Source of the DNA: Teichococcus vastitatis | GTDB taxonomy: Bacteria; Pseudomonadota; Alphaproteobacteria; Acetobacterales; Acetobacteraceae | Assembly (NCBI RefSeq): GCF_003604215.1 | Contig: NZ_QXGS01000001.1 | Span: 124,001 to 188,000 of the forward strand | Reading direction: 5' to 3' | DNA length: 64,000 bases | Shown: piece by piece, positions 54,595-64,000 of the stretch | Layout of the letters: the number at the start of each line of letters is the position of its first letter | Numbering within the stretch: the first letter of the stretch is position 1 | The notes under the pieces: model-generated | What the model was told of the DNA's origin: nothing | The model's input: the letters and a program-made list of their open reading frames with translations, nothing else | The model's database searches: none | Translations under genes and position numbers: made by a program

Positions 54595-56174
54595 CGGTAC
54601 AGCATCGTCTCGGCCAGCGGCCTGCCATTATGCCTCAGCTCGGCGCGCAGCTCCGCCACCCGCTCATTGCCGAGGATCAGTTCGAAGCTCAGGCGCCAGC
54701 CGCCGGTTTCCGGGTTGCGGTGCGCCACCGCATGACGGACCTCGCCGCGATCCGTGGCGACCACGACTTCGACCGCGGCATCCTGCGGCAGCCTGTCCAG
54801 CGTGCCGCCCCTGTAGTCGAGCACCACCTGCCGGCCATTCTTGTTGAAGTTGCTGCCGGAACGCGCCTCGGCGATGCGCGCCAGCGCCGGATCGACCGGC
54901 GCCTCGTCACACCAGTGCATGCGGTAGGTGAAGCGATACTCGCCCTTGGCGCGCAACGGCTCCTTCGGCCGCCAATAGGCCACAATGTTGTCATGGATCT
55001 CGCCCGTGGTGGGGATCTCCACCAGTTGCACCACACCTTCCCCCCAGTCGCCGATCGGCTCGATCCACAGGCTCGGGCGCTTCTCGTAGCGTGCTTCCAG
55101 ATCCTCGTAGCTGCTGAACTCGCGGCGGCGCTGCATGAGACCGAAGCCGCGCGGATTGATGTCGCCGAAGGAGGAGATCTGCAGGTCGCGCGGGTTGTTC
55201 AGCGGTCGCCAGATCCGCTCGCCGCGGCCGGTGGACAACAGCAGCCCGTCGGAATCATGCACCGCCGGGCGCCAGTCGTCGCGCCCGCTCCGGTTCATCG
55301 GCGAGAACCAGAACATGCTGGTCAGCGGCGCGATGCCCGGCGTCGGCATGTCGTTGCGCGGGAAGATGGTGGCCTCTACGTCGAACACCGTGACCTCGCC
55401 GGGGCGGATGGCGAAGCGGAAGGCGGCGGCGCAGGAGGGGCTGTCAAGCAGCGCATGCACCTGCGCGGCGTTCACGCCGGGGCGCGGGCGCTCCACCCAG
55501 AAGGCACGGAACAGCGGGAATTCCTCGCCCTTCGGATCCGCAGTGCCGATCGCCAGGCCCCGCGCCGACAGGCCGTAGATCTGCGCCTTGGCCACCGCGC
55601 GGAAATAGCTGGCCCCGAGAAACGCGCACACCTCATCGAAATAATCGGGCTGGTTGATCGGCGCATGCAGGCGGAAGCCGGCGAAGCCGAGATTGCCCGC
55701 CTCGGGGCGCTGCAGGTTCTGGAAGGAAAACAAATTCGGGTCGTACAGCACGGGATGGGCCATGCCGTCCCGCACCTCGTACACGTCGATCTTCGGCTTG
55801 TAGAGGAACCCGCGATGAAACAGCTGCATCTGGAAGGGCAGCCCGTCCTGCCGCCAGAACGCCCGGTCGGGATTGAAGCGGATGTCGCGGTACTGGTCGT
55901 AGGTCAGGTCGTTCAGCACCGCCGGCAGATCCTCGGGCGGCGCCTTGAACGGCACCTGGGCGATCTGCCGCGCGATGTCGTGCACCGTGCCGGCCTCGAA
56001 GCGCGTCGGTTCCGGACTGGCCGCGGGCTGGGGCGCCGCCGCGCGGCCCGGATAAGCGGCCAAGGTCAAGGCGGGAAGCGACAAGGTGGCCAGCAAGGCT
56101 TCGCGGCGAGTCACGGTGGCCCGATCTCCTGGAGCAAAAAACGGTGCGGTGCGTAGCAGGGATTGATCGCGCAA
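54582..56174 (-). CDS. opgG: Glucan biosynthesis protein OpgG/OpgD
   Basis: 530 residues, periplasmic partner of OpgH that helps form or branch periplasmic glucans. The signal contains a twin-arginine-like TRREALLATLSLPALTL at residues 22-38, as in OpgD, while the operon position before opgH is that of opgG. The family sequence includes LTYDQYRDIRFNPDRAFWRQ, FLYKPKIDVYEVRDG, LTSMFWFSPMNRSGRDDWRP and HDSDGLLLSTGRGERIWRPL. The two arginines would mean Tat export, but a Met further downstream is not available as alternative start. Confidence 0.93.
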   Translation of the reverse strand: MRDQSLLRTAPFFAPGDRATVTRREALLATLSLPALTLAAYPGRAAAPQPAASPEPTRFEAGTVHDIARQIAQVPFKAPPEDLPAVLNDLTYDQYRDIRFNPDRAFWRQDGLPFQMQLFHRGFLYKPKIDVYEVRDGMAHPVLYDPNLFSFQNLQRPEAGNLGFAGFRLHAPINQPDYFDEVCAFLGASYFRAVAKAQIYGLSARGLAIGTADPKGEEFPLFRAFWVERPRPGVNAAQVHALLDSPSCAAAFRFAIRPGEVTVFDVEATIFPRNDMPTPGIAPLTSMFWFSPMNRSGRDDWRPAVHDSDGLLLSTGRGERIWRPLNNPRDLQISSFGDINPRGFGLMQRRREFSSYEDLEARYEKRPSLWIEPIGDWGEGVVQLVEIPTTGEIHDNIVAYWRPKEPLRAKGEYRFTYRMHWCDEAPVDPALARIAEARSGSNFNKNGRQVVLDYRGGTLDRLPQDAAVEVVVATDRGEVRHAVAHRNPETGGWRLSFELILGNERVAELRAELRHNGRPLAETMLYRWTA

Positions 56175-56284
56175 CGTCGATCGGATCCGACGGTTGCACA
56201 GCCACGGTCAAGCTGGCAATCGGCTTCGCCTTCGCCGTCCGCTGACGGATCAGAGCCCGCGCATGCGGCGGAATCATGGCCGAT

Positions 56285-56944
56285 TCAGGCGATGGGCGTG
56301 AACTGCCCATCCACCAGCCGCGACCAGAGACCGGTGCGGATGTCGAAGGAGCCGCCATGCAGCGTCAGGCTGCCGGAGGCGATCCGCTCCGCCACGAAGG
56401 GAAAGGTCAGCAGGTTCCGCAGCGACAGCTTCACTGTTTCCAGCTCGCATTGCGCCTGGGCCTCCTCGGCCTCAACCGGGGTGCAGGCCAGGGTGCGGCG
56501 CCGCGCCTCGGCAGCGATGCCGGTCATCCACGGCTGCACGAAGTCACGGGTGCCATCCGGAAAACCGTTCAACAGCGCCCTCACGCCGCCGCACATGGCA
56601 TGGCCGAGCACAATGATCCGCGGCACCTCCAGCACGCACACGGCGAATTCGATGGCCGCCGACGTGCCGTGGTAATCGCCATCCGGCTTATAGGGCGGCA
56701 CCAGGTTGGCGACGTTGCGCACGATGAACAATTCGCCCGGCGCCGCGTTGAATACCATGGCCGGGTCCACCCGGCTGTCGGAACAGGCGATCACCAGGGC
56801 CCGCGGGCTCTGCCCGTCCCGGGCCAGGGCTTCGAACAGCTTGCGGCGCTCGGGCCAGACCTCGGCGCGGAAGCGCTGATATCCGGCGAACAGGTCTTCG
56901 AGGCCGGCCGGGGCCTGCGGGGTCATGCTGGGATGGCTGTTCAT
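56285..56944 (-). CDS. Beta-carbonic anhydrase
   Basis: 219 residues. Reversible hydration of CO2. The zinc ligands are present as Cys-x-Asp-x-Arg (ALVIACSDSRVDPAMVF) and His-x2-Cys (IVLGHAMCGGVRAL). NLVPPYKPDGDYHGTSAAIE is the usual clade signature. The ATG at 56944 is favoured; an in-frame TTG at 56962 is possible. It is a single gene between opgG and the imelysin gene, both on the same strand but with separate intergenic regions. Confidence 0.95.
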   Translation of the reverse strand: MNSHPSMTPQAPAGLEDLFAGYQRFRAEVWPERRKLFEALARDGQSPRALVIACSDSRVDPAMVFNAAPGELFIVRNVANLVPPYKPDGDYHGTSAAIEFAVCVLEVPRIIVLGHAMCGGVRALLNGFPDGTRDFVQPWMTGIAAEARRRTLACTPVEAEEAQAQCELETVKLSLRNLLTFPFVAERIASGSLTLHGGSFDIRTGLWSRLVDGQFTPIA

Positions 56945-57038
56945 CGTCGGGTTTCCGCTCAAGCTCCGCGGGCATCTGGTGGTCCTCTCCTAACGCCTCC
57001 ATGCTGCGATGCAAAATATTACCACGGCCCGGCCCCAC

Positions 57039-58145
57039 TCAAGGCAGTGGTGCATCGATCGGATCGCCTTGCAACTCGCCGGAGCCAGCTAGGCCCAGGG
57101 CCGGCGGCAGTCGCTGGGCCAGCAGGATTCGCAGCCCCGCCGCCTGTCCCTGCAGGCGCTCGGGCACCGTGCGCTGCGCCGGATCCGTGATCGCGTCCTC
57201 CAGCACCGGCGGCAGGGCGGCGGCGCTTTGCTGCAGCTCCTCCGCGGCGCGGCGCAGCGTGGCGGCCAGCGAGGCCTCGCCGCCGCCCTCCAGCACCGGG
57301 CAGAAGCCCTGCCCCAGCATGGCCGCGGCGGCATCGAGGTTGGCCTGGATCGCACGCCCGGACAGGCGGCTGCGCCAGCATTCCAGCCAGCGCGGCTGGG
57401 CTTCCGCGGCCGAGGTGGCCAGCGCGGGGCCGAGCTTGCGATCCGCCACGACGGCCACGGCACCGATCACGATGCGCAGCAATTCCCGCGTCGCATCCTG
57501 CGGCGTGGCATAGGGGACGCGCGGCTCGGTCAGCGCCGCGGCATGCGGCGTTTCGCCCCCGGTCCAGCCGCCCAAGAGGTCGCGGCCCAGGGCGGCGAGA
57601 TTGCCGCCGATCGCCCGCAGCAGCGCGGCACGGTAGCCGGCCCCGGCATCGCCGGCCGCCAGGGCCTCGGCCGCTCCCGGATCGAACAACAGCCGCTCCA
57701 GCGCCGGCAGGCCCTGCACGGTGACGGCATTGAGCGCGTTGGAGCGGATTTCCAGCAGGCTGGTATCCCGGTTGGCGATGGCACGCGCCAGATCCCGGCT
57801 GACCCGGTCCTGCGGGTCCGGCCAGAACTGGATCCGCGCATGGCGGCTGAACAGGTCCGCCGGTCCGGAGCGAACGGGCTGCACCGCTTCCCAGGCGAGT
57901 TGCGTATCGGCGAAGCCCTGCTGCGCCGATGCCAGCGCCGCGGCGTCGCCCGGCGCGCGTGACAGCGCATCGAGCCGGGCCGTGACATTGGCGGTGACGG
58001 CGGTGAAACGCCGGTAGCCGGGCAGCAGCACCTGCTCCACCACGGCGCGGTTCAACCCGCGCAGCGCCGTGTCGTCCGGGGCGGCACGGGCGCGGCCGGC
58101 CAGCAGAACCGGAAGCAGCAATGTGGCACGGCGGCCGAGGCGCAT
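57039..58145 (-). CDS. Imelysin family (iron-regulated) periplasmic protein
   Basis: 368 residues. Signal peptide RATLLLPVLLAGRARA, then VVEQVLLPGYRRFTAVTANV, FADTQLAWEAVQPVRSGPAD, QGLPALERLLFD and the helical repeat typical of imelysin-like (M75, insulin-cleaving membrane protease/EfeO M75) proteins; the GxHxxE signature is replaced by G-L-P-A-L-E-R. Imelysins are induced by iron limitation in many bacteria. It is divergent from a Fur-box-preceded siderophore receptor, supporting an iron role. True protease activity is doubtful. Confidence 0.82.
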   Translation of the reverse strand: MRLGRRATLLLPVLLAGRARAAPDDTALRGLNRAVVEQVLLPGYRRFTAVTANVTARLDALSRAPGDAAALASAQQGFADTQLAWEAVQPVRSGPADLFSRHARIQFWPDPQDRVSRDLARAIANRDTSLLEIRSNALNAVTVQGLPALERLLFDPGAAEALAAGDAGAGYRAALLRAIGGNLAALGRDLLGGWTGGETPHAAALTEPRVPYATPQDATRELLRIVIGAVAVVADRKLGPALATSAAEAQPRWLECWRSRLSGRAIQANLDAAAAMLGQGFCPVLEGGGEASLAATLRRAAEELQQSAAALPPVLEDAITDPAQRTVPERLQGQAAGLRILLAQRLPPALGLAGSGELQGDPIDAPLP

Positions 58146-58333
58146 GGCGGGGTGATCCAGCTGCGGGGCGGCGGGGCCGCCCGAGGAACGCCTGACGCCA
58201 GAATGCGGGACGCCGGGTCATCCTTCATCATGGCGCAGGATCGGCGGTGGGAAAACGCCTGGCGGAGCCCAGGCGTCTCGAAGCCGGCCACCGCGCGCCG
58301 AATCTGGATTGACCGTGACGGCTCATCGCCCTA

Positions 58334-58358
58334 GCAAATGCGAATAAGTATCACTTGC
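58334..58358. promoter_or_regulatory. Fur-box-like inverted repeat before the siderophore receptor
   Basis: A 25-bp imperfect inverted repeat with outer arms GCAAATG and CACTTGC around CGAATAAGTAT, 13 bases before the receptor ATG at 58371. It resembles alphaproteobacterial Fur sites (TGCAAATGAGAATCATT type). It lies in the divergent region shared with the imelysin gene. Confidence 0.6.
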
Positions 58359-58370
58359 GGACGTTTGAAC

Positions 58371-60581
58371 ATGACCAGCCAATCCGGGCCGCGTGGGGCC
58401 AGCTCGCATGCCGTGGTGGCCGCCGGACTCGCCGCCGGCCTTCCAGGCCTGGCCCTGGCCCAGGGCGGGGCGCCAGCCGCAGGCAGTGGCGTGCTGCTGC
58501 TGCCACAGGTGGATGTGGAGGCCGCCGAGCCCGCCAACACCCTGCGCCGCGCCGTGCCGATCGGCCGCCTGCCCGGCTCTGTCCAGGATACCCCGCAAAC
58601 GGTGAATGTGATCCCGCGCGAGGTGCTGGAGCAGCAGAACGTCACCACGCTGGAACAGGCGCTGCGCAACGTCCCCGGCATCACCATGTCCGCCGGCGAG
58701 GGCAATGGCGGCGTCGCCGGCGACCAGTTCCGCATCCGCGGCTTCGCCGCGCAGAACGACATCTACGTCGATGGGCTGCGCGATTTCGGCGCCTACCAGC
58801 GCGATGCCTTCACCTATGAGGACGTGTCGGTGCTGAAGGGCCCGTCCGGCTTCGCCCTGGGCGCCGGCGCTGTGGGTGGCGGCATCGCGGTGCAGACGCG
58901 CACGCCGCACCTGGGCAATTCCTATGGCGGCACCGCGACCGGCGGCATGGGCCCCTTCGCGCGCGGCGTGCTCGACCTGAACCAGCAGATCGGCGAAACC
59001 AGCGCGATCCGGCTGAACCTCATGGGCCAGTCCAGCAAAGTGGTCGGGCGCGAGGATGTCGACAGCAGGCGGTGGGGCATCGCGCCCTCCATCGCCTTCG
59101 GCCTCGGCACCGACACCACCTTCTCGCTGCACTACCAGCACTATGAGTACGACAACGCCACCGATGCCGGCGTGCCGATCGTGCGCGTGCCCGGCAGCAC
59201 CACCGGGCGGCCGATCACCGAGTATGGCGTGCCGCGTGGCACCTGGTACGGGCTCGGCAGCGACCGGGACGAGGTGACGACGGACGTCCTGACCGCGCGG
59301 CTGAGCCACACGGTGAATGACTGGCTGACGCTGCAGAACGACACGCGGCTGTCCTTCATCGATCGCGACTTCGCCTACACCACCGCCTCCTGCGATGCGG
59401 CCTGTTTCGCTGGGCTGCGGGCAGGCGGGCGGCCCAACGTCACGGTCGGCGCCGGGCCGAGCACGCCCTATCACCAGGAAAGCTGGGCGATCCAGAACGT
59501 CGCCACCGCGACGGCGCGTTTCACTACTGGCCCGCTGCGGCACGAACTGGTGGGCGGCATCGACGTATCCTACGAGGATTTCGACCGCACGGGCTATGGC
59601 TACGCTTCGGCACGCCCCGCCGTTTCGGTGTTCGGCGGCACCGACAACGTATCCCTGTCCCGCGGCGCGGCGAGCAACAATCGCACCGCCGGCATCACCA
59701 CCTACGCCGCATTCCTGAACGAGCGGCTGTGGCTGACGCCGGAACTCTCCCTAATCGGTGGCCTGCGCGTTTCCCGCTTCGAGGTGGATTACAACTCCCT
59801 CGCCTTCGCTACCGGCGCGGCGGACAGCATCAAGACCGACAGCACCGTGGTCGACCCGCGCGCATCGGTGGTGTGGCAGCCGACGCCCAGCCAGACCTAT
59901 TACGCGACCTACTCCACCTCCTCGACGCCGCCGGGCTTCCTGTTCACCACCTTCCCCGCCGCCACCCTGAACTATCGGAGCGGCTTCGACCCCGAGCGCA
60001 ACACGCTGTGGGAGCTGGGCGCGAAGGTGGGCGTGCTGAACAACCGGCTCGGCCTGTATGGCTCGCTCTACCGCATCGACAAAGACAATGCGACGCAGAC
60101 GGATGATGCCGGCGCGGCGTTCCAGACCAGTGACCAGCAGCGCAACCAGGGCGTCGAGGTCGGCGTCACCGGCAACATCACCCCCGCCTGGATGATCACC
60201 GCGAACTATACCGCGATGGATAGCGAGACGCGCGAATCCATCAATCCCGCCAATCTCGGCAAGCGCGTGCAGTACGTGCCGCAGAACGCGGCGTCGCTCT
60301 GGACCACCTACGAGGTCAACAAGGACCAGCCCTGGAACCTGACGCTGGGCGGCGGCGTGACGTGGCGCGACAAGGTCTTCACCGATGCCGCAAACACCAA
60401 CGAGGTGCCGGCGAACCTGGTGTTCGATGCGCTGATCTCTCACCGGATCAACAGCAACCTCCGCCTGCAGGTGAATGGCTATAATCTGGGTGACGCGCTG
60501 AACTACGAAGCATTCTTCAATAGCCGCGCCGTTCCCTCCCCCGGGCGCACGGTTCTGGTGTCGCTGGCCGCGGAGTTCTGA
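58371..60581 (+). CDS. TonB-dependent siderophore receptor
   Basis: 736 residues. Signal sequence ([17 protein letters not shown]) without a secretin/STN signalling domain, then the plug domain with [51 protein letters not shown] and [11 protein letters not shown]. The barrel follows, ending in [12 protein letters not shown] with a C-terminal Phe for outer-membrane insertion. This is the FhuA/FpvA-like hydroxamate or catecholate receptor class. An ATG at 58338 lies within the Fur box and is rejected as start. piuC follows 5 bases later. Confidence 0.95.
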   Translation: MTSQSGPRGASSHAVVAAGLAAGLPGLALAQGGAPAAGSGVLLLPQVDVEAAEPANTLRRAVPIGRLPGSVQDTPQTVNVIPREVLEQQNVTTLEQALRNVPGITMSAGEGNGGVAGDQFRIRGFAAQNDIYVDGLRDFGAYQRDAFTYEDVSVLKGPSGFALGAGAVGGGIAVQTRTPHLGNSYGGTATGGMGPFARGVLDLNQQIGETSAIRLNLMGQSSKVVGREDVDSRRWGIAPSIAFGLGTDTTFSLHYQHYEYDNATDAGVPIVRVPGSTTGRPITEYGVPRGTWYGLGSDRDEVTTDVLTARLSHTVNDWLTLQNDTRLSFIDRDFAYTTASCDAACFAGLRAGGRPNVTVGAGPSTPYHQESWAIQNVATATARFTTGPLRHELVGGIDVSYEDFDRTGYGYASARPAVSVFGGTDNVSLSRGAASNNRTAGITTYAAFLNERLWLTPELSLIGGLRVSRFEVDYNSLAFATGAADSIKTDSTVVDPRASVVWQPTPSQTYYATYSTSSTPPGFLFTTFPAATLNYRSGFDPERNTLWELGAKVGVLNNRLGLYGSLYRIDKDNATQTDDAGAAFQTSDQQRNQGVEVGVTGNITPAWMITANYTAMDSETRESINPANLGKRVQYVPQNAASLWTTYEVNKDQPWNLTLGGGVTWRDKVFTDAANTNEVPANLVFDALISHRINSNLRLQVNGYNLGDALNYEAFFNSRAVPSPGRTVLVSLAAEF

Positions 60582-60586
60582 CCGCC

Positions 60587-61270
60587 ATGCTGGTGCACAT
60601 CCCGGACCTGCTGACCGCCGACGAGGTGGCCTATTGCCGGCAGGTGCTGGCCGCGGCCGCCTGGGTGGATGGCCGCGTCACCGCCGGCGACCAGTCGGCC
60701 CAGGCGAAGCGCAATCTTCAGGTGCCGCAGGATTCACCCCAGGGCCGCGAGTTGAGCGAGCTGGTGCTGCGAGCGTTGGGGCGCAGCGCGCAGTTCGCCA
60801 CCGCCGCGCTGCCGCTGAAGGTGTTTCCACCTTTGTTCAACCGGTATGACATGGGCATGACGTTTCATGCTCATGTGGACAACGCCATCCGCCCCGTGCC
60901 GGGCACCGGCGCGCGCATCCGCACCGATGTCTCTTCCACCCTGTTCCTGACGCCGCCGGATGATTATGACGGCGGCGAGCTGGTGGTGGAGGACACCTAT
61001 GGCCAGCAGCGGGTGAAGCTGCCGGCCGGCCACATGGTGGTGTACCCCGCGAGCAGCCTGCATCGGGTGGAGCCGGTGACCCGGGGTTCCCGCTGGGCGT
61101 CGTTCTTCTGGACGCAGTCCTTGGTCAAGCAGGATGACCGTCGCCGCATGTTGTACGAGATGGACCTGTCGATCCGCCACCTGCGGGCGGATCTGGGCGA
61201 TGGCCACGCTGGCGTACTGGGAGTGACGGCGGCATACCATAATCTACTGCGCGAATGGGTTGAAATGTAG
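60587..61270 (+). CDS. Fe(II)/2-oxoglutarate dioxygenase, PiuC/PKHX-type
   Basis: 227 residues, the standard length of PiuC. The double-stranded beta-helix carries the Fe ligands His and Asp in [11 protein letters not shown] and His in [12 protein letters not shown]; the Arg after it binds 2-oxoglutarate. [20 protein letters not shown] is the core strand. PiuC genes accompany TonB siderophore receptors and are iron regulated; the natural substrate is unknown. Co-transcribed with the receptor. Confidence 0.95.
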   Translation: MLVHIPDLLTADEVAYCRQVLAAAAWVDGRVTAGDQSAQAKRNLQVPQDSPQGRELSELVLRALGRSAQFATAALPLKVFPPLFNRYDMGMTFHAHVDNAIRPVPGTGARIRTDVSSTLFLTPPDDYDGGELVVEDTYGQQRVKLPAGHMVVYPASSLHRVEPVTRGSRWASFFWTQSLVKQDDRRRMLYEMDLSIRHLRADLGDGHAGVLGVTAAYHNLLREWVEM

Positions 61271-61407
61271 TCCTGCGTTTCGCGCATGGGGCTATGCATG
61301 CGTGCCCGCCGGAGGAGCCGGGCAATGTTGTGCGTTGTGGAACGGCGGCGGAGCCCTCATCTCCCGGCCCGCTCGCCATTCCCGGCGCCAAACTGGACCC
61401 CGCCTTT

Positions 61408-61638
61408 ATGATCCGTTCACGGCCTTTGGACATCGGCGGCTGCTTCATGGGCGTCGCCATCGCAGCCCGGGCGCGGCCCGGCTGGATGTTTCGCGCCGTA
61501 GCGCAACAAGCCCTTCAGGCTGACGGCCTCAGGTCGGACAACCTTGGGGAACTGGAGCGGCAGGTGCGCCGGGCGGTTCAGTTGTTCCGCGCCGACGGCC
61601 GGACACGGGAAGGCCGGGAGCAGGCCAGAGCCGCCTGA
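61408..61638 (+). CDS. Small protein of unknown function
   Basis: 76 residues. The stretch ARPGWMFRAVAQQALQADGL then SDNLGELERQVRRAVQLFRA predicts a short beta segment and two helices, without membrane span or cysteines in the second half. It resembles small conserved hypothetical proteins of Acetobacteraceae by pattern, but no family is named. The start is uncertain: ATG at 61408 or at 61447. It stands alone between piuC and a convergent lipoprotein gene. Confidence 0.45.
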   Translation: MIRSRPLDIGGCFMGVAIAARARPGWMFRAVAQQALQADGLRSDNLGELERQVRRAVQLFRADGRTREGREQARAA

Positions 61639-61681
61639 TCCCGGTTGCCAAGCAAGGCCGCGGCATTCCGCGAGCGGGCGA

Positions 61682-61921
61682 TCAGCGCCAGGCGGGACGG
61701 CCGAGATTGACGCTGTCGGGGCCCGTCAGCGCGCCACCTGCGGCACCCGCGGCACCGCCGATCAGGGCTCCGGCGCCGGCATTGCCCGAAAAGGAGCCAA
61801 TGGCCGCACCCGTGCCGGCGCCCAGCAGGCCGCCCGACGCCGCACGGTCGCCCGTGCTGTAGCCGCAGCCGGTCAGGCCGAGCGCGGCGCTCGCCAGCAC
61901 GGCCAGGGTGATCTTGCGCAT
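61682..61921 (-). CDS. Glycine-zipper lipoprotein (17 kDa antigen/YMGG-like)
   Basis: 79 residues. Lipoprotein signal LAVLASAALGLTGC with lipidated Cys19. The mature part has Gly-zipper repeats GGLLGAGTGAAIGSFSGNAG and GALIGGAAGAAGG that form a membrane-inserted helical hairpin in related outer-membrane proteins. GAGGAG precedes the ATG. It is divergent from mreB; no function beyond envelope association can be claimed. Confidence 0.8.
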   Translation of the reverse strand: MRKITLAVLASAALGLTGCGYSTGDRAASGGLLGAGTGAAIGSFSGNAGAGALIGGAAGAAGGALTGPDSVNLGRPAWR

Positions 61922-62077
61922 GAGATAAAGCTCCTCAAGCCATTTTCGTGGGGGGATGCTGTGGCCGGAACGCAACCTTGGCGGGAAGGTTTCGGCACGA
62001 TCAACGATTGCAGCTTGAGCCACCCTTGCCGCAGCGGTAATCCACGGCGCCCTGTCACGCCGGTTCGCGCCGGGTGA

Positions 62078-63142
<1,065 letters not shown>

Positions 63143-63197
63143 GGCCGGGACGTCCTATACTCGCCTCGCCCGCTGATTCCGGGTGGTTGGAGGCTGC

Positions 63198-64000
63198 GTG
63201 ATCCGTCTCAGCATTCCGCTGCGGCAGGCTTTGTCCCGCCTTTCCCTGCCGGTCCTGATCGCGGCGGCGCTGGGCATCATGCTGCTCGGCAAGGCGGATA
63301 CCGCCATGGTTGAGCGCGGCCGAATGGCGCTGGCGGACACGCTGGCGCCGGTCTACGGCCTGATCACCGAGCCGGTGTCGGCGGTGCGCGGCCTGCTGTC
63401 CGAACTGGCCGAATGGCGCGACCTGCGGGCGGAGAATGCACGGCTGCGGGACGAGAACGCCCGCCTGCACCGCTGGCAGGCCGCCGCCCTGTCGCTCGGA
63501 TCGGAGAACGCGCTGCTGCGCCGGCAGCTGGGTTTCCTGCCCGAGGCACCGGCCAGCTTCCACACCGCCCGCGTGGTCGCCGATGCCGGAGGCACCTATG
63601 CCCGGGCCGTGCTGCTGGCGGTGCCGCCTGACGTGCCGCTCCGCAAAGGGCAGGTGGCGCTGGATGAGCGCGGCCTGGCCGGTCGGGTCACCGAGGTGGG
63701 CAGTCGCTCCGCCCGCGTGCTGCTGGTCACCGACATGAATAGCCGCATCCCGGTGGTGCTGGAACGCAGCCGGGCCCGCGCCATGCTGGCCGGCACCAAT
63801 GGCCGCCTGCCGCGCCTCGAGCACTACCCGGCCGATGCGCCGCCGCAGGAAGGCGAGCGCGTGGTCACCAGCGCCGAGGCCGGCGTGTTTCCCGCAGGCC
63901 TGCCGGTGGGGGTGGTGCGCCGGGGCGCCAACGGCACGCCCGAGGTCGAACTGTTCGCCCGGCTGGACCGGCTGGACATGCTGCGGATCTTCGAGTTCGG
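63198..64000 (+). CDS. mreC: Rod shape-determining protein MreC (3' end outside window)
   Basis: 267 residues visible, then cut by the window end. The N-terminal membrane span LSLPVLIAAALGIMLLG (residues 15-31) is followed by a coiled coil WRDLRAENARLRDENARLHR that dimerises. The beta-rich periplasmic core shows VVADAGGTYARAVLLAVPPD and VVTSAEAGVFPAGLPVGVV. It anchors the MreB elongasome. The start is GTG at 63198 with GGAGG five bases upstream. mreD, pbp2 and rodA would be expected next. Confidence 0.95.
   Translation, partial: MIRLSIPLRQALSRLSLPVLIAAALGIMLLGKADTAMVERGRMALADTLAPVYGLITEPVSAVRGLLSELAEWRDLRAENARLRDENARLHRWQAAALSLGSENALLRRQLGFLPEAPASFHTARVVADAGGTYARAVLLAVPPDVPLRKGQVALDERGLAGRVTEVGSRSARVLLVTDMNSRIPVVLERSRARAMLAGTNGRLPRLEHYPADAPPQEGERVVTSAEAGVFPAGLPVGVVRRGANGTPEVELFARLDRLDMLRIFEF

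Noticed and set aside
58338-58370. Earlier ATG start of the TonB receptor
   Set aside because: It lies within the Fur-like repeat and would put 11 polar residues before the signal peptide; the ATG at 58371 is better.

Overview
The window is chromosomal DNA from a high-GC alphaproteobacterium, most likely an acetic-acid-bacterium relative of the Roseomonas type (Acetobacteraceae). This rests on the roughly 70% GC coding sequence, alphaproteobacterial families (DUF1491, DUF3553, a ChpT-like phosphotransferase, hybrid CheA), the opgGH pair, and overlapping ATGA/GTGA/TTGA gene junctions. Taxonomy is an inference from gene content. No rRNA, tRNA, insertion sequence, prophage or CRISPR array was seen. 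The window looks like stable core chromosome with a few accessory catabolic loci.

Layout. 0-5.6 kb: purine genes purM-purN, divergent from a DUF2066 protein, a CDP-alcohol phosphatidyltransferase and a PerM-like permease (cut by the window edge), then an OmpA-like lipoprotein with a membrane-anchored partner. 5.7-12.5 kb: an accessory catabolic locus with two LacI-type regulators, a 3-hydroxyacyl-CoA-dehydrogenase-family enzyme, a GntP-type permease, a histidinol-dehydrogenase-like enzyme and an SDR, with perfect palindromic operator candidates. 12.6-15.3 kb: cyanide-insensitive bd oxidase cydAB plus a DUF2474 microprotein. 15.4-21.7 kb: a chemotaxis operon (ChpT-like, hybrid cheA, cheW, cheY, cheB, cheR). 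21.8-27.7 kb: DUF3553, moaA, two TerC-type membrane proteins, purB and a secreted Pro/Tyr repeat protein. 27.7-38.6 kb: housekeeping genes (ubiK-like, hldD, lgt, midA-like, pgeF, lipoprotein, prs, GST, cysE, dsbB, HNH, carboxylesterase, gluQ). 38.6-46.5 kb: manC, a TctA/TctB carrier pair without its binding protein, an M20 amidohydrolase, a ketopantoate-reductase-like enzyme, DUF429 and cytochrome b561. 46.5-56.2 kb: DUF1491, a large modular GH5 cellulase, a second M20 hydrolase, a DUF4214-FkbM methyltransferase and opgG-opgH. 56.3-61.3 kb: carbonic anhydrase and an iron locus (imelysin, Fur-box-controlled TonB siderophore receptor, PiuC hydroxylase). 61.4-64 kb: a small lipoprotein and the cell-shape genes mreB-mreC (mreC cut by the end).

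The most interesting parts are the 5.7-12.5 kb locus, which fits a pathway oxidising a hydroxylated small molecule under two local repressors; the two identical palindromes spaced 21 bp apart in front of its HisD-like gene; the chemotaxis operon starting with a ChpT-type phosphotransferase and preceded by a CtrA-like site; and the signal-peptide-less CBM2/Calx-beta/GH5 cellulase. All functional statements come from reading motifs and context; no database search was run.
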